This document shows, piece by piece, positions 25,773 to 33,438 of a stretch of DNA of 59,556 bases. Position numbers and translations under genes: made by a program. Location: assembly GCA_013152535.1 (NCBI GenBank), contig JAADGE010000042.1, forward strand, positions 1 through 59,556, written 5' to 3'. The DNA is from Chlorobiota bacterium (GTDB lineage: Bacteria > Bacteroidota > Bacteroidia > Bacteroidales > JAADGE01). Positions within the stretch are counted from its first letter, which is position 1. The number at the start of each line of letters is the position of its first letter. A model generated the notes under the pieces. The model searched no databases and was not told the DNA's origin. It was given only the letters and a program-made list of their open reading frames with translations.

Positions 25773-26048
25773 TTAACTTTCGTCTTTAATCTCGGAAAGT
25801 CGTTTTTCTAAAAACGTAAGTTGATCTTTCAGGGTATTGACTTCATTTTCAAGCATTGTTTTTTCGGAAACATCCGAAATTCCGGCTTCATAAAAATCTC
25901 TTCCGAAACCGACTCTTCTGCCAAATCCGTTTCCGTATCCTCTGCCTCTGAAAGCATTACCGATACCGCTTGCATCGGCACAATGTCCCATACGTCTTCC
26001 TGTCATTGCCCCTCTTCCGAGAGGTCCTGTTCTGTCAAATCCGGGCAT
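25773..26048 (-). CDS. DUF5320 family protein
   Basis: 91 residues starting MPGFDRTGPLGRGAMTGRRMGHC, the diagnostic N-terminus of DUF5320, followed by a Gly/Arg/Phe-rich middle and a C-terminal coiled coil (LENEVNTLKDQLTFLEKRL). Function unknown; it consistently accompanies NifX-like and MinD-like genes. First gene of the operon. Unlike the rest of the window it has a perfect Shine-Dalgarno sequence, AAGGAGGT, four bases before the ATG. Confidence 0.85.
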   Translation of the reverse strand: MPGFDRTGPLGRGAMTGRRMGHCADASGIGNAFRGRGYGNGFGRRVGFGRDFYEAGISDVSEKTMLENEVNTLKDQLTFLEKRLSEIKDES

Positions 26049-26052
26049 AATT

Positions 26053-26060
26053 ACCTCCTT
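26053..26060 (-). promoter_or_regulatory. Perfect Shine-Dalgarno AAGGAGGT for the DUF5320 gene
   Basis: Read leftward: AAGGAGGT, four bases, ATG. Bacteroidota genes seldom use such a site and I saw no other in this window, so it is either a mark of high expression or of a foreign origin of the operon. Confidence 0.7.
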
Positions 26061-26176
26061 TTTAAAAGTTAATAATAAATAATTAAACTAAAAAAACCAT
26101 AAGTTCATAATATCAATCTATAAAAATTACATAAAATAAACGTATAATAAATCTCCGAATAAAATATTCAAGAATA

Positions 26177-26184
26177 CAAATGTA
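26177..26184 (-). promoter_or_regulatory. -7 box TACATTTG of the Fe-S operon
   Basis: Exact TAnnTTTG match read leftward; predicted start near 26170, giving a leader of about 120 bases before the DUF5320 ATG. No other box is seen closer to the gene. Confidence 0.45.
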
Positions 26185-26187
26185 ATG

Positions 26188-26197
26188 AACATATGTT
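26188..26197. promoter_or_regulatory. Palindrome AACATATGTT in promoter spacer
   Basis: A perfect 10-bp palindrome immediately upstream of the -7 box, inside the expected spacer, so a bound regulator would block the promoter. No adjacent regulator gene supports it. A weaker pair ATGCTT/AAGCAT lies at 26229-26242. Confidence 0.3.
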
Positions 26198-26261
26198 TAT
26201 AATAAAAGAAAAATGTTAAATATTTTTTATGCTTTTAAGCATTAAGATAACAGAAGTAAAT

Positions 26262-26289
26262 AAAAAAGCCCGCTTGAGCGGGCTTTTTT
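26262..26289. terminator. Rho-independent terminator after the PD40/OmpA gene
   Basis: AAAAAAGCCCGCT, two bases, AGCGGGCTTTTTT: a classic GC stem with A and T runs. It ends the leftward 26292-28646 gene and insulates the next operon. Confidence 0.92.
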
Positions 26290-26291
26290 AT

Positions 26292-28646
26292 TTATCTTTT
26301 ATAATCTGACTTATAATTTGAGTCTTTATATTCAGGCGGAAGTTCTTTAAATTGAATAATTCTCAAATTTGGTTTACCTTGTACGAGTACTTTAAATTCA
26401 ACCCGTCTGTTATATTTCTTTGACGGTTCAAAATATTTATCGCCTTTTTTATTAAGCGACACAGGATTATTTTCTCCGTATCCGAGAATTTGAATTTGGT
26501 TTTCTTTAACTCCGGATTTTTTCAAATAGTTTCCGACAGATATTGCTCTTTTTTCTGACAGTTTGTCATTATATGAAGCAACTCCTACAGCATCGGTATA
26601 TCCTATTACAGCAATACGTGAATTTGGATTTCTTTTAAGATATAAAGCTAACGAATCTAAATTACTGTTTTTCTTAATTTGCATTGACGGTGAATCAAAG
26701 TTAAAAAACAGATTTTCAATTTCAACAATGTATTCAGATTTATTAATAATTTCTATTTGATTTTCTTTATTATTCAGAGCTTTTTTAACACTTTCTGTAT
26801 CGTAAATTGTATATTCCATTTTATTATTTACAATATCTCGCGAAGATAAATCAGTATAAATTCGATCTGCAGAAATACCTTTATTCCTCAGATAATCAAC
26901 AGCTTTTTTCTTTCTGTTATTCGATAATTGATTACTTTTTTTCTTATAATTTTCGGTTGAAAAGTTTACAACCAAACTGTCATATTTCTTTAAATTATCG
27001 GCAATAATATCAAGTTCCTTTTTAGTATAATTATTCAAATCATATTTACCTTTATCAAAAGACATATTTTTATACTTCTCAGTCTTTCCTTGTTCTATTT
27101 TAACCAAAACAGGTTTTTTTTCAATCATTTTTTGATTAGTCATATCTTTTATACTGATATTCTCGGTATCAAAAACATAATCCGGGGCTTCATATACAAA
27201 TTTATAATCTTTATCCGGAATTACTACGGATTTATATATTCCGTTGTGCATTGATAAAGTATAAGAATCGGGTTCAGTATCAGAATTTATATCAATAATA
27301 CCGATATCGGCATTCATCGGATATACTTCTTTATCTGTTTGTTTTCCTGAAACATCACTTTGGACGATTAATGTATTATCAGGGAATATGGTTTTATAAA
27401 TTTCGGCATTATCTGTTTTTCTTCTTGTAAAATATGCAACGTCTTCACCAGTTGTAGGGAAGAAAAAGACATCATCTTCAACCGTATTTATCGGAAATCC
27501 GATATTTTGCGGTTCTGTGAAAGTTCCGTCACTTTTCAACATACATTTATATATATCATAACCGCCCATTCCTTTATATCCTTTCGAACTGAAATAAAAA
27601 GTTACGCCGTCGGCAAGCATATAAGGAGCCTCTTCATCATATTTTGTATTAATATTTATGTCAGTCGGTTTCCCCCAAGTTCCGTCTTCATTTTTCTCAG
27701 ATACCCAAATATCTCTTCCGCCTTTTCCGCCTTTTTTATTTGTAGAAAAATATAATTTTTTACCGTCAGGAGATAAAGCTGCATGGCGTTCTACAGCTCT
27801 TCTTTTATTAATATTTTTACCGAGTTTAATCGGTTTATTCCATTTATTATTACTATTTAAAGTAGCAGAATACAAATTTCCAGGTTTGCCGTCTTTTGTC
27901 CGATAAATAAACAGAATTTTACCATCCAAAGATAATCCTCCGGTTGCATCATGCCCCATAGTATTTACCGGAGGTCCGACATTAACCGGTGCATCTTTTC
28001 CGTTCCAGAACCAAATATCTTCATAATATTTTCCTTCTTCGCTCAATTTATCACCGCTCACTCCGCCCGGTCGTTTTGAAGTAAAATATAATTTTTTACC
28101 GTCAGATGTCGGAATCGGAGTATGATCATCATAACCGGAATTTAAAACAGATAATCGGGTAACGATAATGGGTTTAAAATTAAGAAATATTTCTTTTGCA
28201 TTATTCGCTCCGTCAATTGCTTCTTTTAACTGTTTTTTTTCTTCTTCTTTCAGATCAAACGAATTCAATTTGTTTAAGGCTTCCAGCTCCTCATCAAATT
28301 GATACAAATTATGATATGCTTTTGCTTTATAAAAGATTGCTCCTTTAATATATTCATTATCTTTTTTGTTTTTATCATAATCAGTAATAATTTTGTCAAA
28401 ATGCTCAATTGCCTGATTATCTTTACCTAAATTTATTTCACAAATACCTTTATAATAAGTATATGCAAGATTATCAGAAGATTTTTCAAGAAGTGCACCT
28501 AAAATATTATCTGCGGAAGAATATTTTTTACTGCCTATAAGCTCCAACGCATTATTAAAATTCTTAACATCTTTTCTGCTTGATTGGGCTGATGTATAAT
28601 ATCCGGTCAAAGATAAAACCAAAAAAATTAAAACTATTTTTTTCAT
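26292..28646 (-). CDS. TPR-PD40-OmpA outer-membrane protein
   Basis: 784 residues: signal peptide (1-20, ending TSAQ), TPR-like repeats (25-160), a PD40 beta-propeller region (about 170-420) with repeated PSxDGKKLYFxSxR-type blades (GKKLYFTSKR, GKKLYFSTNK, GVTFYFSSKG), a beta domain, then a C-terminal OmpA-like domain (about 650-770; FNFDSPSMQ, IGYTDAVGVASYND, LSEKRAISV, NRRVEFKV). Residues about 540-630 look like a second, degenerate OmpA domain (LSNNRKKKAVDYLRNKGIS). The order resembles PorE of the type IX secretion system and related anchors that bind peptidoglycan. It ends at a strong terminator; expression may come from the upstream glycosyltransferase operon. Confidence 0.9.
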   Translation of the reverse strand: MKKIVLIFLVLSLTGYYTSAQSSRKDVKNFNNALELIGSKKYSSADNILGALLEKSSDNLAYTYYKGICEINLGKDNQAIEHFDKIITDYDKNKKDNEYIKGAIFYKAKAYHNLYQFDEELEALNKLNSFDLKEEEKKQLKEAIDGANNAKEIFLNFKPIIVTRLSVLNSGYDDHTPIPTSDGKKLYFTSKRPGGVSGDKLSEEGKYYEDIWFWNGKDAPVNVGPPVNTMGHDATGGLSLDGKILFIYRTKDGKPGNLYSATLNSNNKWNKPIKLGKNINKRRAVERHAALSPDGKKLYFSTNKKGGKGGRDIWVSEKNEDGTWGKPTDININTKYDEEAPYMLADGVTFYFSSKGYKGMGGYDIYKCMLKSDGTFTEPQNIGFPINTVEDDVFFFPTTGEDVAYFTRRKTDNAEIYKTIFPDNTLIVQSDVSGKQTDKEVYPMNADIGIIDINSDTEPDSYTLSMHNGIYKSVVIPDKDYKFVYEAPDYVFDTENISIKDMTNQKMIEKKPVLVKIEQGKTEKYKNMSFDKGKYDLNNYTKKELDIIADNLKKYDSLVVNFSTENYKKKSNQLSNNRKKKAVDYLRNKGISADRIYTDLSSRDIVNNKMEYTIYDTESVKKALNNKENQIEIINKSEYIVEIENLFFNFDSPSMQIKKNSNLDSLALYLKRNPNSRIAVIGYTDAVGVASYNDKLSEKRAISVGNYLKKSGVKENQIQILGYGENNPVSLNKKGDKYFEPSKKYNRRVEFKVLVQGKPNLRIIQFKELPPEYKDSNYKSDYKR

Positions 28647-28700
28647 GTGTCCAAAATGGTTTTTAACAATAACGGCAAATATAAAATTTTAATTAAAAAA

Positions 28701-30644
28701 TTACAACTTTTTATTACCAATTCCTGAAAATGATTTATAAACGATATAAAAATCATCGGTTAAATGAAAATAACGTGCATATCTTTGATTTATTTTCATA
28801 ATTTCCTCACTGTCAGAAACCGAATATGAAACCGGATTTAAAATACCGGGTTTTATATTCGGCAATAATTCATTTTTCTTTGATTCAATATAACCCACCC
28901 AAGTTTTTTTACCTCTCAAAACAGACAAAATATTACCGAAAACATTTTTTTTATTTTCAATTAATAAAATTAATACCGGAGATAATAAAACTAACAGAAT
29001 TGAGAAAGTGATATCAAAAAGTCTTTTTTGAATTTTAATGTCTGTTTTATTTAAATTAAAATCTTCAAGAGTATAAATTTCTCCCGAAACAAGTAAAGAA
29101 TGACATTCAATAATAAATCCTTTGCCGGGATAGGCGATTGCTTTACTTTGATTAATGAAATTTATATTTTGGATAAATGAAATAATTTCGGAATAAGTCA
29201 TCTTATTTACGGATAAAATAACATCGGAAATCATTTCATTTTTTACCATACTTTTAATTTTATCAAAATTATATTCCGGTATATTTAAAACCGAAAAATC
29301 AGTTTCAGAAAATTGTTTTAAAACTTTATCGGTTTTTTTACTTCCGTTCTCATCTGCTATTACTAAATATTTTTCTTTTTTAGTTTTTTGAAATGAAAAA
29401 TATTTACTTTTTAAAATTGTAAAAATTGCTCTTATCAACCAAGAAAAAAACATTGCCCATGCTGTACCGGTAATAAGCAATAAACGAGAATATCGATAGT
29501 TTTCATTAAGCAAAGAATAAATAATTAAGATAATGAATGTTCCGCTTAAAATACCTTTAAATAATCGTTTTGAATCAAAGGGACGTTGGTATCCTTTTGA
29601 AAGGAGGATTGCAAATATCCATACGGTAATGTATGAAGGCACAGCATACATCATATATTCTTTAGGATAATGAACAGTATTTTGAAATTTTATGTTTTCC
29701 CATAAAGGTTTTATCAAATAAAATCCCGCATAAAAAATTAAGGCATCCGATAAAGGTATAAAAAGTGTGTAAAATATTCTTTTAAAGACAGATAATCCGG
29801 CTCTGAATATTATTGCTGCTTTTATTAAAAATGAAAAGAAAAAAGCATTTTTACCCGAAAAATGTTTTTTTGCAAAAATTATCATAGCATTAAAAAAAAC
29901 AAAAACATAATTCAGGCTGCCTTTTTTTGTACTTTCGCCTTTGTAATGAATGATACTTACTTCAGGGAAGTAATAATTGGAGAACCCGTTTTGAACAATT
30001 CGGTATGATAAATCAATATCCTCACCATACATAAAAAAAGTTTCGTCTAATAAGCCGATTTTATCTAATACTGTTTTTCTCAACAACATAAAAGCTCCTG
30101 AAAGAACATCAACTTTATGAATTTCATTTTTATTGAGATATGTTAAGTGATATTTTCCGAAACGTTTTGATTTCGGGAACAATTTTGACAAACCGAACAT
30201 TTTATAAAAAGAAACTGCGGGCGAAGGAAATGCTCTTTTAGATTCGGGAAGAAAAACTCCGTTTCCGTCCGTCATTTTAACACCGATACCGCCGGCATTT
30301 GTATGTTTGTCAGCAAAATCAAGTATTTTTATAAAGGAATTTTCCGGAATTATTGTATCGGGATTCAGTAACAGAACATATTCTCCATTTGATTGCTTAA
30401 TTGCCTGATTGTTGGCGGCTGAAAAACCGACATTTTGATTATTTTCAATTAAAATTACATCAGAAAATTCTTTTTTAACAAATTCGCAAGATCTGTCTTT
30501 TGAATTATTATCAACGACAAAGATTTCGATTAAATTTTGCCCGTATTTTTGCTGATATTCTTTTCGTGCTTTTTCGACACTTAAAAGACATTGTGCCAAA
30601 AAATACTTTACATTATAGTTAACAATTACTACGGACAGTTTCAT
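28701..30644 (-). CDS. GT2 glycosyltransferase fused to a degenerate sugar-phosphate transferase
   Basis: 647 residues. N-terminal GT2 domain (about 1-250): SVVIVNYNVKYFLAQCLLS, VDNNSKD, NVGFSAANNQ, LLNPDT (metal site) and GEDIDLSYR. A multi-helix membrane region (about 265-410) and a nucleotide-binding-like segment follow. The C-terminal ~110 residues look like the bacterial sugar transferase (WbaP/PglC) family: KRLFDITFSILLVLLSPV, NILSVLRGKKTWVGYI, IKPGI. The part holding the KFRSM and DELPQ catalytic motifs is missing, so it is probably not an active initiating transferase. Likely builds surface polysaccharide at the inner membrane. It lies 80 bp after the ACC-deaminase-like gene. Confidence 0.87.
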   Translation of the reverse strand: MKLSVVIVNYNVKYFLAQCLLSVEKARKEYQQKYGQNLIEIFVVDNNSKDRSCEFVKKEFSDVILIENNQNVGFSAANNQAIKQSNGEYVLLLNPDTIIPENSFIKILDFADKHTNAGGIGVKMTDGNGVFLPESKRAFPSPAVSFYKMFGLSKLFPKSKRFGKYHLTYLNKNEIHKVDVLSGAFMLLRKTVLDKIGLLDETFFMYGEDIDLSYRIVQNGFSNYYFPEVSIIHYKGESTKKGSLNYVFVFFNAMIIFAKKHFSGKNAFFFSFLIKAAIIFRAGLSVFKRIFYTLFIPLSDALIFYAGFYLIKPLWENIKFQNTVHYPKEYMMYAVPSYITVWIFAILLSKGYQRPFDSKRLFKGILSGTFIILIIYSLLNENYRYSRLLLITGTAWAMFFSWLIRAIFTILKSKYFSFQKTKKEKYLVIADENGSKKTDKVLKQFSETDFSVLNIPEYNFDKIKSMVKNEMISDVILSVNKMTYSEIISFIQNINFINQSKAIAYPGKGFIIECHSLLVSGEIYTLEDFNLNKTDIKIQKRLFDITFSILLVLLSPVLILLIENKKNVFGNILSVLRGKKTWVGYIESKKNELLPNIKPGILNPVSYSVSDSEEIMKINQRYARYFHLTDDFYIVYKSFSGIGNKKL

Positions 30645-30726
30645 AAGTTATATTAATTTCTGAATTATCGGTTTAAAGCAATAATTCTGTGCAAATTTAT
30701 GAACACTTTTATTAAAGCAAACAAAA

Positions 30727-31635
30727 TTATATCATTTTCTTGTATTTATAACGCATCAGCATACTTTCATTTCCTATTACGCCGCCACTGTGAATGTACA
30801 TTATTGCTCCGTCAATATTTTTGTTATGTTCTGTCAAAGCAATTAATGTTTTCGGATCGTACAATAATTCAAATTCAACATTATTTTCTTCCGAAATTTC
30901 TTTCCAAATGTTATAAAATTCTTTATATGGTTTCCCGAAAGTATATTTATTTTCAGTTTCTAAAATAACCGGATATTTTGTATTATCATTTTCGAGCAAG
31001 GCAAATTGCTTCAACAAATATTCGGTATTGCCGATGTTAGGTGTTGTATAAACTTTAAAATTTAAATGTTTTTGAAGATATAATGCTGTAGTTCCGGTAC
31101 CCGACTGAATAAAAATTGATAACTTTTTGATACTATTCTCCTCAGCCCACTGATTTATTTCTTCCGCCATTTTTTTTACACCGTATTCGGCTTCTTTTTC
31201 TGCACCGCCCTGTCTGATTAGTAAAGAATCTTCACCCAAAAGGTTATAGGTTTTATCGTGAGAAGACATTTTTTGAAAAAAATTTTCATAATCAGGCAAT
31301 TCGATATAATTCATTCCGAATTCCAAAGCATATTTAAAATTTCCTGCGGGGTTCTTTTTTAAAAATAAAGGTAAGGGTTTCAAATAATAATGAAATTGAA
31401 GATTTTTAATTTTTGCAAATGCTGCCAATGAGAACATAGCATTTGACTGATTCCCGCCGTATGAAATAACTTTTGTATAATTTGACAAATCAGTATTCAG
31501 AAAATAATCAAACTTACGAGCTTTATTACCGTTAAAATACGGGTTTATTAAATCGTCTCTTTTCAAATAACAACTTCTGCCTCTGAAAGTCATTTTTTGA
31601 ACCGGAGATATTGAAAGTTTATCATTTAACTGCAT
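30727..31635 (-). CDS. PLP-dependent ACC deaminase/D-cysteine desulfhydrase-like enzyme
   Basis: 302 residues of the fold-type II PLP family. The PLP lysine lies in NPYFNGNKARKFDYF; SYGGNQSNAMFSLAA is the substrate-carboxylate/phosphate loop, and QSGTGTTALYL resembles the cofactor phosphate-binding loop. In bacteria members act as D-cysteine desulfhydrase or on 1-aminocyclopropane-1-carboxylate; the sequence alone does not decide. Its ATG overlaps the recR stop (TAATG), so it is co-translated. Confidence 0.87.
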   Translation of the reverse strand: MQLNDKLSISPVQKMTFRGRSCYLKRDDLINPYFNGNKARKFDYFLNTDLSNYTKVISYGGNQSNAMFSLAAFAKIKNLQFHYYLKPLPLFLKKNPAGNFKYALEFGMNYIELPDYENFFQKMSSHDKTYNLLGEDSLLIRQGGAEKEAEYGVKKMAEEINQWAEENSIKKLSIFIQSGTGTTALYLQKHLNFKVYTTPNIGNTEYLLKQFALLENDNTKYPVILETENKYTFGKPYKEFYNIWKEISEENNVEFELLYDPKTLIALTEHNKNIDGAIMYIHSGGVIGNESMLMRYKYKKMI

Positions 31636-32252
31636 TATTGAGAAAAATTTATTCGGTCAATTATTGAGCGTCCGAGTGTCAGCTCGTCAACATATTGCAA
31701 TTCGCTGCCTATTGAAACACCTTTTGCCAAAGTCGTAATTTTTACCCCCAAGTCTGACACTTTTTTATAGGTATAGAAATTTGTAGTCTCACCTTCGGGT
31801 GTTGCATTAAGAGCAAATATAATCTCCTCTGTATCAGACTGTTTTATTCTATCGACCAAAGAGTCTATCTCCAAATTATCGGGACCGATACCGTCCATCG
31901 GTGAAATTAATCCGCCTAAAACGTGATACAAACCTTTATATTGCCCGGTTCTTTCAACGGCAATAACATCATTAATATTTTCGACCAAACAAACTGTTTT
32001 TCGGTCTCTCAAAGAATCTGCACATATTTCACAAATTTCGTTATCTGAAACATTCTTACATATCTTACATTTTTTTATATTCTTACGAAGTTCAATAATC
32101 GTTTCGCCGAACAGGCTTACCTCTTCTTCCGTTTTTTTTAAAAGATGCAAAACCAATCGTAAAGCAGTTTTATTGCCGATACCCGGCAGTTTTGAAAATT
32201 CGGCAACTGCATTGTTAAGTAATTTTGAAGAATATTGATTCTCTTGCAACAT
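31635..32252 (-). CDS. recR: Recombination mediator RecR
   Basis: 205 residues, full length. Helix-hairpin-helix LPGIGNKTALRLVLHLL, four-cysteine zinc finger CKICKNVSDNEICEIC, Toprim domain CLVENINDVIAVERTGQYKG..VLGG and C-terminal Walker-like segment. RecR loads RecA with RecO at gaps. It sits between LOG and the ACC-deaminase-like gene in one leftward run. Confidence 0.97.
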   Translation of the reverse strand: MLQENQYSSKLLNNAVAEFSKLPGIGNKTALRLVLHLLKKTEEEVSLFGETIIELRKNIKKCKICKNVSDNEICEICADSLRDRKTVCLVENINDVIAVERTGQYKGLYHVLGGLISPMDGIGPDNLEIDSLVDRIKQSDTEEIIFALNATPEGETTNFYTYKKVSDLGVKITTLAKGVSIGSELQYVDELTLGRSIIDRINFSQ

Positions 32253-32271
32253 ATATTAATAAATTTTTATG

Positions 32272-32844
32272 TTAAAACCACTTGGAAACAGCCTTTTCGG
32301 CTTTGTAATTTTCAATATATTTAAAAGCATCAACAGAATTATCAGTTACATAATAGTATTTTCGGAATTCAGATTTTGCAAATCTTTCTTCGTAAATTGT
32401 ATCATAAAAAGCTAACAGATTATTATAAAATCCGTTAATATTAAGAATTACAACAGGTTTATTGTGATAGCCCAAATGCTTTAAAGTAATCACTTCCGAA
32501 AGTTCTTCAAGGGTTCCGAAGCCGCCGGGGAGAGCAATAAAAGCGTCTGCTGTTTCTTCTAATTTTGCTTTTCGTGAGTGCATATCAGGAGTAACGATAA
32601 GTTCATCAACAATTTTACAAGCTAAATTATTATCTTTAATTTTTTGAGGAATAATCCCGATCAATTTACCATTGTGTTCTTTAACTGTTTGTGCAATTTT
32701 TTTCATCATCCCGACATTTGCACCTCCGAATAAGAGGATATCATTATTTTCAGCAATCCTCTTTCCTACGGAAACAGCCGTTCTAAAATAAATATCATCT
32801 AACACATCACTTGACGAGCAAAATATACAAATATTTTTCTTCAT
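32272..32844 (-). CDS. LOG family (TIGR00730-type) nucleoside monophosphate phosphoribohydrolase
   Basis: 190 residues, Rossmann fold. The catalytic signature is PGGFGTLEELSEVITLKHLGYHNKPVV, preceded by DMHSRKAKLEETADAF (both split motifs PGGxGTxxE and SRKxxL/M of the LOG family present). LOG enzymes release bases from nucleoside 5'-monophosphates. First gene of a leftward series (LOG, recR, ACC-deaminase-like, GT2 fusion, possibly PD40/OmpA). Its TACTTTTG promoter lies opposite that of the divergent GGCT gene. Confidence 0.92.
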   Translation of the reverse strand: MKKNICIFCSSSDVLDDIYFRTAVSVGKRIAENNDILLFGGANVGMMKKIAQTVKEHNGKLIGIIPQKIKDNNLACKIVDELIVTPDMHSRKAKLEETADAFIALPGGFGTLEELSEVITLKHLGYHNKPVVILNINGFYNNLLAFYDTIYEERFAKSEFRKYYYVTDNSVDAFKYIENYKAEKAVSKWF

Positions 32845-32859
32845 TATTTTCAGAAATAT

Positions 32860-32867
32860 TATATTGC
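32860..32867 (+). promoter_or_regulatory. -7-like box TATATTGC for the GGCT gene
   Basis: Near-consensus TAnnTTG box; start near 32874, leader about 26 bases. It faces the LOG box at 32882-32889 with 14 bases between. Confidence 0.35.
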
Positions 32868-32881
32868 GAAAAATTAATCAA

Positions 32882-32889
32882 CAAAAGTA
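32882..32889 (-). promoter_or_regulatory. -7 box TACTTTTG for the LOG-recR operon
   Basis: Exact TAnnTTTG match read leftward; start near 32875, leader about 30 bases. Confidence 0.5.
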
Positions 32890-32899
32890 ATCATTAAAA

Positions 32900-33412
32900 A
32901 TGATAAAATACAATCCGGATTTCCCTGTTAAACTTTTTGTTTTCGGAACTTTAAGAAAAGGCGGACGATTAGATTACTATACCGACGGCAGTTTATTTGC
33001 AGGAAAGCACTACACCGAAGGTCAGTTAATGCTCTCGGAAATCGGAAGTACATATATTGATTTTGACATAAAAAATACTGCAACCGTCGGTGAACTTTAT
33101 TATATGAATTATTCAGGTTTATTACGAATTGACCACCTTGAAAGCACTTCGGGCGAGTTTCCGAAAGGATATGATTTAGATATTACACCGATTTGGAAAT
33201 TAGAAAATAAAGATTTAGATTTTCCGGAAACTGAAAAATCGTTTGCTTTTGTTTATAAAAGACGAAACTCTCCCGTAAAAATCAAATCCGGTGATTGGAT
33301 GCAGCGTCCTCAACCGATTGAAGAAATAAAAAAATTTCTTAATGAAAGGGACAAACAAGATTTTACCCCTGATGATTTAATTAGTTATATTCAAAGTTAT
33401 TTAAAAAAATAA
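32900..33412 (+). CDS. Gamma-glutamylcyclotransferase-like protein
   Basis: 170 residues. The N-terminal VFGTLRKGGRLDYY is the substrate-binding GGCT signature (YGSLR/FGTLRKG), and the acidic residue in RIDHLES could be the catalytic glutamate. The C-terminal ~60 residues (FLNERDKQDFTPDDLISYIQ) extend past the usual fold. GGCT-fold proteins cyclise gamma-glutamyl amines; the true substrate is open. Divergent from LOG, upstream of the NRAMP-like gene. Confidence 0.82.
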   Translation: MIKYNPDFPVKLFVFGTLRKGGRLDYYTDGSLFAGKHYTEGQLMLSEIGSTYIDFDIKNTATVGELYYMNYSGLLRIDHLESTSGEFPKGYDLDITPIWKLENKDLDFPETEKSFAFVYKRRNSPVKIKSGDWMQRPQPIEEIKKFLNERDKQDFTPDDLISYIQSYLKK

Positions 33413-33416
33413 AATA

Positions 33417-33424
33417 TATCTTTG
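33417..33424 (+). promoter_or_regulatory. -7 box TATCTTTG for the NRAMP-like gene
   Basis: Exact TAnnTTTG match whose last base is the G of an upstream GTG codon, which rules out that GTG as start and points to ATG 33439; the leader would be under 10 bases. Confidence 0.55.
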
Positions 33425-33438
33425 TGTCTTCAAACTCA

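Noticed and set aside
19789-26048. Nitrogenase-related nif cluster
   Set aside because: NifX-like proteins are present but no nifHDK, nifE/N or radical SAM NifB; family members occur widely without nitrogen fixation.
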